A DNA stretch of 64,000 nt from Aspidiotus rigidus (lineage: Eukaryota; Arthropoda; Insecta; Hemiptera; Diaspididae), in NCBI GenBank assembly GCA_035079385.1, contig JAVHKY010000056.1, positions 5,220,001 through 5,284,000 of the forward strand. The letters run 5' to 3'. The notes below the pieces were generated by a model. That model saw nothing but the letters and a program-made list of their open reading frames with translations, did not search any database and was not told the DNA's origin. A program made the translations under genes and the position numbers. Below, piece by piece: positions 34,196-45,542 of the stretch. Within the stretch, counting starts at the first letter, position 1. Every line of letters starts with the position of its first letter.

Positions 34196-36954
34196 CATCA
34201 CCTTTATGGAGGGATTTTACTATTGTTTGCTACAATTCTTAAGTCACCTATCTAAGTATGTAAAACTGTTGGGGAAGAATTTTTTGTTTATTAAGCAAAT
34301 TGTCTTATGAAGGACTAAATTTGAAAAAGTGAACAGATGGTCAGTTGCTGGCGAATTTTGTAAATAAAACAATCCGATCCAAAAGTAAAAAAACAAGGAG
34401 AAATAAAAAAGAAACAGCGCGAAAGCTTTGAAGCAAACACATGAAGTCAGAGAAGAAATTTGAATAAACCAATGCAGGAATTAAAGCAGGCAATAGCATG
34501 CAAAGAACTAAGTATTATATTTTTTGCCACTAACAGGAACATATAGTTGAAGAAAAATTATTTTCTATTGAGTATTTCTTATGGGTTGGAGCCTCAGAAA
34601 CAACTACATATATAATTACGGGAGGGATTCATAAGAAGTAGGTAGGTAAAATTTAGGCTGCCCACGAGCGTTAAAAATAAGAACAACTGAAATGGAGTGT
34701 GAAAAAAAGAGCGACGATATGAGGCTAGGGAAAAAAATTGGAAGGAGTAGAGCCACTTGGAGGGACTTGAGTTTTTAATCGGGAGAAAAAGAACAAATAT
34801 GTACAAGTTGGAGTAATTCAGTAACGCCGGTAGTTGAAAGAGTTGGAAACTGTTTTCGAGTAATTACATAGGGTAGAGGATATGACTTATGTCACCCTGT
34901 AGGAAGTATGTCAATTTTGGAGAGCAGGACATGAAAAGAGGTGATAGATTGTCACATTAATTATGTCCCTAATAACGTAACAAGATTTATACATGACAGT
35001 GAAGCATGGAGATCTAGGAGGAGATGAGAATTTATCATTCAGGGGTGACCAGCCCTGAAGTGAGCGAAGATAATTTCTTCATGGTGGGAATTTCTGTTTT
35101 AGGAGGACCAGGAATGGGCTTACATTTAATGATTCCAAATTTTTTGTTTGGTTGCTCTTTTCATCTGAGTGATAAGAAGCTATTTGTAGGATTCAGAAAT
35201 AATAACAGTTTTTTGTACAAGATGGAGTAGGTGATTTTAGGTGAGAGAATGAAGTTTTTAGGCGTGCGAGCATTTTGATCATATTATTGAGGATAACTGA
35301 TGAGAACCAAAATCCAAATACAAGTTTCTGCCGATAAGATAAATGATGGAGTATGAAGAATACGTGGGTGTGTTTTTTAGAGATGGGGTAGGAAATTATA
35401 AGCTTAAGCCTAATGTGAGAGAGATGTATTCAGAAAAAATGGAGAGTGCGATTCTGCAAGGACGCGGACTAAATGAATATTGTAAAGAAGCCTTTAATCA
35501 GATTTATATTAGGTATTCAATTAAAAAGGTGAATTGAAAGTTGTAATGAAAAACAATATGGCGTTATGAACAAAGTTAAACAAGGAATTCACAGATCCTC
35601 TTATATGAAATGGATTGATTTTGATATTGAGAAATGAGAATTGAATTCAAAATTAGAGTCTCGAAAAAAACGGGTTGGGTTTGATAAAATTTCTAAAATT
35701 GAAAATTGAGCTAACTAATGCAGGAGGGACTAAGAAAAATTGGAAAAATCAAGTCCTTTGAGCTTTATATGATAGTATAATAGAGGAGGGTTAGGAAAAA
35801 TTTTTGCTATCAAAGGAGTCAGATTTGAAAACAGTTCAATTATTGGGAATCGTGCTATGTATAACAGGAGAGGATCTTGGAAAACATTGAACCACCAGAC
35901 GAGTTGAAATTGAAAAAATTTTGTACATCGAGCTATACAATTATGACAACAGGTTATCTTGGGAAAATGATGATTTTTAAGCTATAAAATATAATGAGAG
36001 AGGAATATGGAACTTTAACTTCTGACATTTATATGACACTTGGAGGAATTGAAAAAATTTCAATCATTATTCTTGGCACATGACAAGACATCAAAATTTT
36101 CAAGAATCTCCCCCCCCCCCACCCAAATAGAAAAGGTCGCCAATTAAACCTTAATTTAAATTGGTAGATGACTACATTATAAACTGAAGAAGAACTTGAC
36201 GTGATCACGATTTAACAAAAGAATACTAATAGAATAGTGAATTACAAAAATCAAGACTCGACGTCAAGAATAACCTGTTAGTTGGAGGTGAGTGGACTCG
36301 AAAGAATATATCGAGGACCTCGGAAAAAAAAAGTGAAAGAGAAAAGGGAAAATGATTCAACTAATCTTAGCTTACAGGAGGACGACACGTAAAATCTATT
36401 ATTAGGATATGGATAATTAGAGGAGCTGGATGCAGAAGAGTCCAGGACCTATTTCAACGTACCGCTGGGCCCATTTTGGGTGGTTCCAAAAATTTTGATG
36501 GCAGTCCCGAAAAACAATGGGCTGTTCAAAATTGTATAATCCTTACAACTTATAACTGTTAATTTTGAAGAAGCGATGTTACAATTGTGAAAATCTTCTG
36601 AGAAGACTGAAAAAGAAGGAGAGTTTGCTGAAAAATTTTGAATACAGGTCCACAGAAAAGTAATACAGAATTTCTACTTTTTTTCCCCCCGGAGTAGAAA
36701 TATCTACATTATTTACAGAGGTTATTAAAAATTATTCGTATTATTTGTTTTCCATAAGAAATTTGCATCGCCAGAAATTCATTGACAATTTCTCACTTCT
36801 GTTTTGTAATAAGTGATAGGCAATATGAAGAAATATTTGAAAATTTATATGACACAAGTATTGAAAAATAAAAAATATACATTTTTTAATTCCAAAAAAT
36901 GTCTAAAATATGTGACAACGTGAGAGGCACGCCGTAGGCGTGCCGTCTTGCTAG
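32932..36954. mobile_element. Non-autonomous Helitron (copy 1), 4.0 kb
   Basis: It starts TCTATATTATTAAAG after an A and ends CTAG before a T, the A^T insertion rule of Helitrons. Eight bases before CTAG is a GC-rich hairpin with arms GGCACGCC and GGCGTGCC (36926-36944), the usual 3' terminator structure. No Rep/helicase coding is visible inside. The 3' two-thirds match the copy at 59540-62713 and the fragment at 37803-38750. The copia element inserted only a few bases upstream of its 5' end. Confidence 0.7.
33875..34016. repeat. Perfect 36-bp inverted repeat with 70-bp spacer
   Basis: 33875-33910 and 33981-34016 are exact reverse complements (TGAAGAAGTATACTCACAAA... outward). The spacer itself contains CCGAGCGCTTTCGG. 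This may be a tiny MITE nested in the Helitron or a hairpin-forming insertion. Confidence 0.8.
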
Positions 36955-37802
36955 TCTATAATATTAAAACAATCCTTACCTCCGTTTATCAAAAATTGAT
37001 AATACGCGATTTTTGTATTATTTTTGCTTTTTTGGGCTTTTCGCTTACACGTACTCCGCTTATCAGTCTTCGTCTTGAGGCGCTAGATCACGGCCGTCTT
37101 CAATTATCAGGCCGGAAAGGCCGGAATACTGAAAATTGACAACACTCTGCTTTGGCGTGTCATGCTTCTTGTAATAATCATAAGTTTGATTTCGACAATA
37201 CTCGCATCTTAGCCTACGAGAAAAACACCCAGAAACGAAGAATTCGGGAATGCATCGAAATCATCAAAAACCACACTGTCAATTTCAAACGCGATATGCA
37301 GAAACTTGCATCGACGTACTCTTCTGTTATTAGTCATAACCGTCATAACCATTGAACTTTCGGATTTTGTTTTTTCATGTCTTCTTTTTTATTATAAGCG
37401 CGTTGCTCTTCTTTATACGATTGTCATAGCCGGCGATTTTTGTTTTTCTGGTATGGTACATGGCATTTCAGTTAACCTTTTCAGAATTTTCCCGTATTTT
37501 TGTGACTAAGTCCAAAAAATCTGGTGTGGTGCATTGTGTGCACTGCACCACATGTTTCGCCGGCCATGACGATTGTATTTAGTTTTTTTTTTAGTTGGTT
37601 TTGATGAAGACGTCGCGTCGTAGTACGTTGAAACGTAAACCTCCGTTAAATTTTACTTGTTTGTACGAGTAATTATAATAAAAAATAGTGCGAGCAAAGC
37701 CGTTTTTACTTAACCATAGATGTTCTCTGCACGAAAAAATCTTTAGTACTGATATAAATTGTAAGTTACGAGTGTGTAATCCTTTTGAAATATAGTCAGT
37801 AA
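36955..37802. other. Possible older Helitron 5' end; no gene
   Basis: The sequence directly after Helitron copy 1 starts TCTATAATATTAAAAC, like a Helitron 5' end, suggesting copy 1 landed at the start of an older relative. A hairpin with GTGGTGCA and TGCACCAC arms lies at about 37526-37551. No supported coding region. Confidence 0.35.
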
Positions 37803-38750
37803 TTTTAGTTGAGAGGGTGAAGTTCTTAGGCGTGCGAGCAGTTTGATCATATTGGGCATACTGGGGACAACTGATGTCAACCAAAATCCGAATAAAACAA
37901 ATGATGGAGTATGAAGAATATGTGGGTGTGTTTTCTAGAGACGGGGTAGAAAAGTATAAGCTTAAACCTAATATGAGAGACATGTATTCAGGAAAAATAG
38001 AGGGAGCGATTCGGCAGGGATGTTGACTAAATGAATATTGTAATGGAGCTTTTAATCAGATTTATATTATTCAACCAAAAAAGTTGAACTGAAAATTGTA
38101 ATGAAAAACAATGGCGTTATTAACAAATTAAACAAGGAATTCATAGATCCTCTTCTATGGTATGGATTGATTTTGATATTGAGAATTGAATTCAAATTTC
38201 AATCCCAGAAGAACAGGTTGAATTGGATAGAATTTCTAAAATTAAGCCAACTAAAGCTGGAGGGACTCGGAAAAATTGGAAAAATTAGGACTTTTGAGCT
38301 GTATAGATGGTAGACGGCGGTTAGCAAAAATGTTTTCTATCAAAAGAGTCAGATGTGAAAACATTTCAAATATTGGGAATCGAGCTACGTATGACAGGAG
38401 AGGATCTTGTAAAACATTGAACCGCCAGATGAGTTGAAATTAAAAAAGTTTTGTACATCGAGCTATACAATTATGACAAGAGGGTATCTTGGGAAAATTT
38501 TAACTTTCAAGTTATATAGGCTGAGAGAGGAACATGGAATTTTAATTTCCGACATTTATATGACAGAAGGAGGAATTGAAAAAATTTTAAGCATTATTCT
38601 TGGCAAATGACAAGACATCACAATTTTCAAGAATCTCCCCCCCCCCCCCCATTTGAAAAGGTTACCAATTAAACCTTTATTTAAATTTGTAGTTGACTAG
38701 ATTATAAACTGGAGAAGGACTTGACGACATCACGATTTAACAGAAGTATG
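37803..38750. repeat. Helitron fragment (copy 2)
   Basis: It is homologous to about 35238-36240 of copy 1: both carry TTAGGCGTGCGAGCA.TTTGATCATATT, the ATGATGGAGTATGAAGAATA word and the poly-C run after CAAGAATCT. It lacks both ends. Confidence 0.65.
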
Positions 38751-38753
38751 CTT

Positions 38754-38754
<1 letters not shown>

Positions 38755-38784
<30 letters not shown>

Positions 38785-38815
38785 AGAGAAGAGAAGAGAA
38801 AAGAAAAGAAGAGAT
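38755..38815 (+). repeat. (GA)n / GAAAA-rich microsatellite
   Basis: An uninterrupted AG run followed by AGAAG/AAAAG words, adjoining the Helitron fragment. Confidence 0.85.
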
Positions 38816-40273
38816 TACGTATCAATTACTTTCTCGTTTTCAGTGACTAAAAATGACGTTTTTATTCACTACATTCTCGTGTATTAGATATCCTGCGATT
38901 TTGGTTTGAAATTATGTTTCACGTACTTTTTCTCCGGCGTACCTCTTTCCTGTGCATTTTCTATTCGTAACATTGTGCATTTAAATATTTCCCAATAAAG
39001 TTGTTGATAACTGAATTACAAATACATGTCTATTATTTTACGAGTAACCTGTAACTTAATGTATTATATGATTTTGTCGGCACAAGTTCTTTGTCTTGGA
39101 CAATTTGTGCGCGACGCATTTCCTGTAAACTTTGTATGTCTACCCTAAGTTTTTCTCTCCTCTCTCTGATCCTGAAGCCATTGTCTAGGCAAACTCAGGT
39201 CAGTGAAGGAGATGACATAAAAACTAACACGAAGCATTTTATTTTTCATACCCCTCTATTACCCACTATCTAGGAACAATAGTTTCCACTAAACATTTTT
39301 CTCTTCTCAGTTGCTACTTGAGGTCACTGTCTAGATCAATTCCGGACAGCTGACAAGATGACGAATAGCCGAAGTACGATAGGAGGACCTGCTCAATGCA
39401 TAGATTATCTCAATAAGTCTCTGCGGGCGACCCTTGACTAAGGAAGCACTAAATGTGAGCTACATGTAAGATGTGAAAACCCCTTGTAGAGAGCGATCTC
39501 CCCGCAAAGGCTATTTTTCAAGAATTCTTATCTTCGCGGAATAAACTCGCCTCGTCGGGTCTGTCCGGATTGAGCCCCCCCCCCCCCCAAAAAAAAAAAA
39601 AAAAAGAAAAAAAAAAAAAAAAAAAGGTTAAACTGATTTTACATTTGTGTCAAAACAGTGAACTTAACACAACACAAATTATTTATTGGGTAAATACATT
39701 ATAATTAAATACACATAATATTCCAAATCAACCTGTTTTTTCCGCAAACACAATTTCCCATAATAATTATACTGTAGTATAATAAATACTATTTTTTAAT
39801 TATCATAGTATTAGGCTACCAAGAAAAGTTTACAATGAGCATAAGTAAATCACACTCTTCTAAAAAGGCACATTCATTTTTACATGCATAAGTCCATACA
39901 AAATGTAGTAAGTTAATAATGTACATAATGTTTTATTCAATACCTACAGTTTTTGTCCTACCAAAATACAAACAATAGCTTCTCTTGAAAAAGAAGAAAA
40001 GTTGACGCAGGATCAGTCGAAAATTTGGTATTTGTAAATCTATCGACTAGAGAAAAACCAAAAATGCATAAAATTAGGATTTTTCTAGAAAAATAATCAC
40101 AGCAAGAACTTTATTGACGAGTGACTGATATCATAATTGTTGCTCTATTTTAGTTAGGTATGAAAAATGCTCTTGATGAAATTCTGTCAGTTGGTAGGCT
40201 ACTAAATTGATTTTTTTAAAAGTATAAACACAAGTAGATACGTATCAGAGGTAGGTGCGGATCGTAATAGTAG
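38816..40273. other. No gene recognised
   Basis: Contains a C-run then poly-A at about 39576-39626, possibly the tail of an old retroposed sequence, and AT-rich DNA. Confidence 0.4.
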
Positions 40274-40394
40274 ATTGTACGCCAAGGCTCGAAGTGAGTC
40301 TTTGCAGATTGAGCGTGAGAGTTTGCGGAGCGAGCGTTAGCAAGTGATGCAATCGTGCGAGAACTGCAAACTCACTTTGAGCCTTGTCGTACAA
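40274..40394. repeat. Imperfect hairpin, family member 1
   Basis: Arms around TTGTACG.CAAGGCTC.AAGTGAGT and complement enclose a GC-rich core with GCGGAGCGAGCG. Related in design to hairpins at 40639, 45107 and 45429. Confidence 0.6.
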
Positions 40395-40638
40395 GGTATT
40401 TTTTGATACAAACGCGCGGAAAACAGTATTTCGCAGAACACCAGTAACTTTTCAGTCCGCTCTTTTATCACATCTGCAAAAACGGAGTTTCAGACCTTAA
40501 AAATGATCTGCAAAAGCGCGTTTTCCGTGTATGTGTATTGAAAAAAATTGATCCGGATTACGGATCAGGCAGTTTTTTCCAATGACCCGAATCATCTCAG
40601 ATCACGGATTTGTAATGAAATGATTACTCACAGTACAT

Positions 40639-40746
40639 GTTTTGTAGGTGAGTCTTTGCACAACGAGTATACATACTTGCATGTTCGCGAAACAAGCGAA
40701 GCGAGTGGAGTAATGTATGTACAAGTTGTAAGACTCATTTACAAAA
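40639..40746. repeat. Imperfect hairpin, family member 2
   Basis: Ends GTTTTGTA..TGAGTCTT pair with AAGACTCA..TACAAAAC. The core holds GCGAAGCGAGTG. Confidence 0.65.
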
Positions 40747-40925
40747 CAGGTATTGTACAAGACTTTTCAACACAAATACATTGTAAGTATACATTTTTGT
40801 GCATAAGCTCACATACATTGTCCATCTTTAAGAGTACCCAAAGACTTGAAGAGTCCTCTAGAAGCGCAGCCACGTCGATGAAATCAATCAAATTATGGAG
40901 ATTTTGAATTTTTGATCGTTGCATG

Positions 40926-41372
40926 CACGGTACACTAAAGAGGTATTGACACTATACAAAATTCTTGTCACACAAAATAATGTAGTTCATACATAATTCC
41001 GCTGCGTTCGCTGCGCCGTTGTGAATGCCTTCCGCTCCCCACCAGCGTTGTTACCTTACCGGAGGTACCCTAGTACTGACAAATTTCCAAGGGTTATAAA
41101 AAATCAAGAAATTTACACATGAGAATAATTTTTTTTGAAATATGTAGAGCATAATGAGTAGTCTATTCGCACCATGTTTCAGATTTTTTGGTTGATTTCT
41201 GACTCTTCTACAATTTTTTTAAAAGTAGTGAATTTATATAAGACTCTATGTACAACCGGGGACCAGATCATTGGCGCTACATAGTGGCAAAACACTCAAG
41301 TACATCATTTCTCGTGACAGCATTAGTAATGGTGAACATAGGCAAGTGTCAATACCTCTTTAGTGTACCGTG
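40926..41372. mobile_element. MITE with perfect 28-bp TIRs and 8-bp target duplication
   Basis: The 447-bp element starts CACGGTACACTAAAGAGGTA and ends with the exact complement; the match covers 28 bp. GTTGCATG flanks it on both sides (40918-40925 and 41373-41380). An 8-bp duplication with such TIRs fits hAT or P superfamily derivatives. It has no coding capacity. The perfect ends suggest a fairly recent insertion. Confidence 0.88.
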
Positions 41373-41786
41373 GTTGCATGAAATTCATATGATATGGAAA
41401 TATAAAATTCAACCTTAAAAGTCAAAATTTGCGGGAACCAAAACTGTCTGTCCTTAGATGACTAATAAACCAAGTTATTTGTAATTACAAAATAATAAAT
41501 AACGATTACTGTAGCAAAAGTAGGTACCCAAAATATTTCCAGCTAGCCGCTTGCGGCGCGCCTGGCGGCTAGGCCTGTGGCGCCAGACACGCTCGCTGTT
41601 TTATGATTACAGGCTGGCGCTTCGCGCTCGCAGTAGGACACGGCGCTGACGGATTATCACTACTTGCCTAAGCGCCTTACTTGCCCTGGCTGTAAGAAAC
41701 CTACTATCTACACGACAAATAATGTGAGCTCATAACGTTCTCCCACTTGCCACCCAGTTCACTGTTCCCACCAGTACACACTACAG

Positions 41787-41913
41787 TATACTCTGTTCAC
41801 ATTAAGGAAGGATAGAAATATGACCTTGAGAACGGAACGGTAAATTAAAATTACCCGGAGCGTCCCGTTCTCGAGGTCGTATTTCTATCCTTTCTTAACG
41901 TGAACGGAGTATA
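41787..41913. repeat. Near-perfect palindromic MITE (TATACTC ends)
   Basis: Arms of about 54 bp (TATACTCTGTTCACATTAAG... and its diverged complement) differ at a handful of bases and leave about 20 bp in the centre. TA at both ends could be the target duplication of a Tc1/mariner-type derivative. Confidence 0.7.
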
Positions 41914-42089
41914 ACACATAGGCTACGCAATTCCAAACTCAATCAACAAACAGCCCGCTGCCATTATATTTTATTTTGCACAATTTTAAAACTTCACTAA
42001 ATATGACGACAGCCATATCTAACCACTTTCTCTAATAATAAAATTGTACTGGAACTGGATAATTCGATTGATAAGTAAATTAATTAGCG

Positions 42090-42442
42090 TAGATCAAAGA
42101 TCACGTTCTGTGTTCATAATTTGAACCACGATTCTACATATCGTATTTACGCAATTGATCGAAAACACATCGAACTACTCGTACTATTTGGATAATATTT
42201 TTCAATTTCGTTCCGAGATTTGTAAGTTGGTTGAATCTCATTCTTTCTCTTTTGATTTAGAGCCTTCGAGTTCCCCAGGACCAAAACGTAAGGACCTACA
42301 AAATAGTTCGAAATTTCATTATTCACAGAAAGCGATCGAAAATCACGTCGGCATTCATAATTCGAATCACGATTCTACTGATGCAATCGATCAAGAACAC
42401 ATCAACCTACTTAATAATCCTCCTTTTCCTGTTAATGAGTAA
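42090..42442 (+). other. Partial tandem duplication with short open frame, unknown
   Basis: A segment with CATAATT(T/C)GAA.CACGATTCTAC occurs near 42113 and again near 42355, each followed by CAATTGATCGAAAACACATC-like sequence. The second copy lies in a 95-codon open frame from 42155 rich in Ser, Asn and His. I cannot assign a function; it may be a relic of repetitive DNA. Confidence 0.25.
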
Positions 42443-42732
42443 TGATTCACTTGCGCTTGTTAGTCTTTTCATCCGATTGACTGACTTCATTCACAAAAGA
42501 AAACACAAATGCAGGGCGTTTATATCGTTCCAAATTTCATGATTCATGAAAAGCCGAAGCTAGATATGCGATCACGAATCAATAATTACAGCTACTAAAT
42601 TATTTACGTCTTTCGATATTATCGGACGATTTTTGTTTCCTTATTTACGGCAAAATAAAATCTCAGATCAGTTCTTCTTCCATTAATTTTAATTTGAACA
42701 GTGTTTCAAACTTTCAACCTAAAACAACAGAG

Positions 42733-43730
42733 TGATAATAATGAGGCGCGTGACAGACGAGAGGACGTGCAAAGTACTAATTGAAAGTCTCCTCGTGCCT
42801 TATCATTATCAATTTGTTTTGTTGGACATATGCCATACTTGGAGTAAGAGGCGAGTAAGAGTGATGCCGCGGGACTTCAAAATATTTTTGTACTTCTTGG
42901 ACTTGTAAAATTTTTAATTTTCAATTCTTGGACTAAGAAATATTTTCAACTATTAGACTTAGAATTATTTTCCAATTGTTGGACTTTGAAATATTTTCAT
43001 AAGTGAACTTGTAAAATTTTTCATTTTCAATTGTATTGGACTTTGAAATATTTTCATACTTCTTGGACTTTGAATTATTTTCCAATTGTTGGACTTTGAA
43101 ATATTTTCAACTGTTGGACTTGGAATTATTTTCAAATTGTGGGACTTTGAAATATTTCCATAATGTGGACTTGATAAATTTTTCATTTTCAATTCTTGGA
43201 CTTGGAAATATTTTCAATTGTTGGACTTTGAAATATTTTTGAACTTCTTGGACTTGGAATTATTTTCCAATTGTTGAACTTTGAAATATTTTCATACTTC
43301 TTGGACTTGGAATCATTTTCCAATTGTTGGACTTTGAAACATTTTCAACTGTTGGACTTGGAATTATTTTCAAATTGTTGGACTTTGAAATAATTTCAAG
43401 TCCAACAGTTGAAAATATTTCAAAGTTCCACAATTTGAAAATAATCCCAAGTCCAACAGTTGAAAATATTTCAAAGTCCAACAGTTGGAAATATTTCCAA
43501 GTCTAAGAATCGAAAATGAAAAATTTTACAACTCCAAGAAGTACAAAAATATTTCAAAGTCCCGCGGCATCACTCTTACTTGCCTCTTACTCCAAGTATG
43601 GTATATGACGAACGAAACAAATTGATTAGGCACAAGGAGACTTTTGATTAGTACTTCGCACCTTCGACCATATAATATATAGACAAAGCTTCGCACATCC
43701 TCTCGTCTGGACAGCCGATGATGATAAAAA
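42733..43730. repeat. Foldback element with internal tandem repeats
   Basis: The outer arms (about 42750-42925 and 43515-43710) are inverted copies; both contain GACGAGAGGA, TACTCCAAG or its complement, and CCGCGGGACTT or its complement. Inside is a dense array of a short unit, TTGGACTTTGAAATATTTTC, in plus orientation up to about 43390, then in inverted orientation to 43560. The symmetrical head-to-head array gives the whole ~1-kb segment cruciform potential. Protein-like frames here are only translated repeats. Confidence 0.75.
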
Positions 43731-45106
43731 TTTTCTAGACCAATAAGAAAAAAGCATCGACTACGGCAATGGCCGGCTAGTAGCACCCCCGATGTTCCTA
43801 CGTTGAAGTTTACTGATTACACCGATACGTAGGTATATGCAGGTATACGCAATGTTTACAAAGTGTGCTTTATTATACAGGATGCTTTATTATATAGGAT
43901 TGTAAATTTGCTCCCCAATCGCGTCCGGCCACAAAAGAGTCGCCCTCTACATTTACTATGGCGGCCATTGGTGGAAACTGTACAAAAAGGTGATGTTTCA
44001 GATAATTGGTGGAATTTTTATTTTTATGAGTTTCATACACTAGTCAAGAGAGTCAAAAAAGGTCATTATAAGTGGTACTTTTTTTTCAGTATTAACACAG
44101 ATATAGCTAGTTGAAATAACATACGCTCTCATGTAAATTTTCATGTGATCACCTTCTTGTCCACGACACTAGCGCGTCTACAGTAGTGGCCTGATGCGAA
44201 TAAGAAAACGCAGGTTGCAAATCAATTATAGGGTATAAATTAAAAATGAGAAGAATTGGGAGCAAAAAAGTTGATTTTTAGAAGTCGATTACCTCAAATC
44301 TTATAAATATAAACTTTTCCCCCTCAATTCTTTTTTAATTTTTGTTTTATTTCATATTGATCTTTGCTCGCCGTATTTTTTTTATGGAAGTAAATTTGCG
44401 ATTGGAAATATTTTGGGTACTTTTACTACCCTAATCGATATTTTGTTATCACGAATAACTCGGTCTATTATAGTTCCAAAGTCCTGATTGTAGGTGCTTC
44501 TGGTAGGCTATTTTCAGTTTTCCATTATAAAAATGTTATGGTGCAATTGTTGCGGAACTGTTTCAGGACGGATTTTTTCTTTACTATTCAGTCCTGCGTT
44601 ACGGTACTTTTTATTGTTTTCATCTTTAGTAAATTCTTGAGATACTTATTCTATTGGAAAAAAATAATGTTCTGAAAAGTAAAATTGTCCAGGATTAGGT
44701 ACACAGCTGTGGATTTGAGTAGATAAAGCTATTGAAGTTCGGTGTGAACTTGTCATTTCATCTAATACTTATCACACCCACTTGTACATAAACCTATTTA
44801 AATATTTCACACCTCACTTACAATGCAAGCGTGTTGAAAAAATGATTTGGACACGGATCGCCAAGATTTTGATCCTCAATTTATGATCCCCTATCTGTAA
44901 TCCGTCTTTTCCGGAGTCTTTTTTTTTTTTCTTTCACATACGTATCAGGAGCTAATTATCTCGCTGTCTGATGCGAACTATCCCCAAATGAAAAGCGCGG
45001 GGAAAAATGATTCGAATACGGATTACGGACCATCAATTTTTTATCCGTGGTCCGACCTGTGCCTGCCTCAGCCCTGGTACATATAAGATTTTATAGTATG
45101 TCACTA
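43731..45106. other. No gene recognised
   Basis: AT-rich DNA without supported exons; short frames only. Confidence 0.4.
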
Positions 45107-45216
45107 TACAAGAGGGTGAAGTGAGCGTTTAACAGCGAGTGCGAAAGTTTGCGAAACGAGTCGAAGACGAATTAAGCAATCGCTCGTAAATATCAATGGG
45201 AACTTACCCTCTTGTA
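45107..45216. repeat. Imperfect hairpin, family member 3
   Basis: TACAAGAGGGT at the left pairs with ACCCTCTTGTA at the right. The core has GCGAAACGAGTCG and CGCTCG. Confidence 0.6.
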
Positions 45217-45428
45217 TTGTAAGATAAATTCCTACATAATTGGTGTGAGAAAAAGATATGAAGAGTGCAATCACGATAACTCTCCTACACAGACACCATT
45301 GAAATAATTATGGGTTATCAGTGTTTATCAGTGGTATATAAGATAGACGCGGTCTAGACGCAAGTTCTACCACACTTTTACGTGGGTAAAGTAGCACTTT
45401 GACATTATGTATTTAGAAATAGTATGTT

Positions 45429-45542
45429 ACACGACAAGCGGTGAAAACGAGCGTTTTCACAAGGAGTTTCAGTGCAACATCGCGAGCGTGATTGGTTGCT
45501 TTGAAACTCCGAGTGAAACGCGAGTTCTCACCGCTTGTCGAG
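45429..45542. repeat. Imperfect hairpin, family member 4
   Basis: Arms of about 50 bp: CGACAAGCGGTGA with TCACCGCTTGTCG, and GGAGTTTCA with TGAAACTCC. The centre has CGCGAGCG. Confidence 0.7.

Noticed and set aside
36100..36122. Poly-C run as a possible i-motif regulatory site
   Set aside because: The same run recurs inside the Helitron fragment at about 38637 and similar runs are scattered in the window, so it is inherited repeat content.
42965..43506. Several frames with repeated ISKSNNWKIIPSP-type peptides
   Set aside because: They are translations of the 20-60-bp tandem repeats in the foldback, on both strands, not genes.
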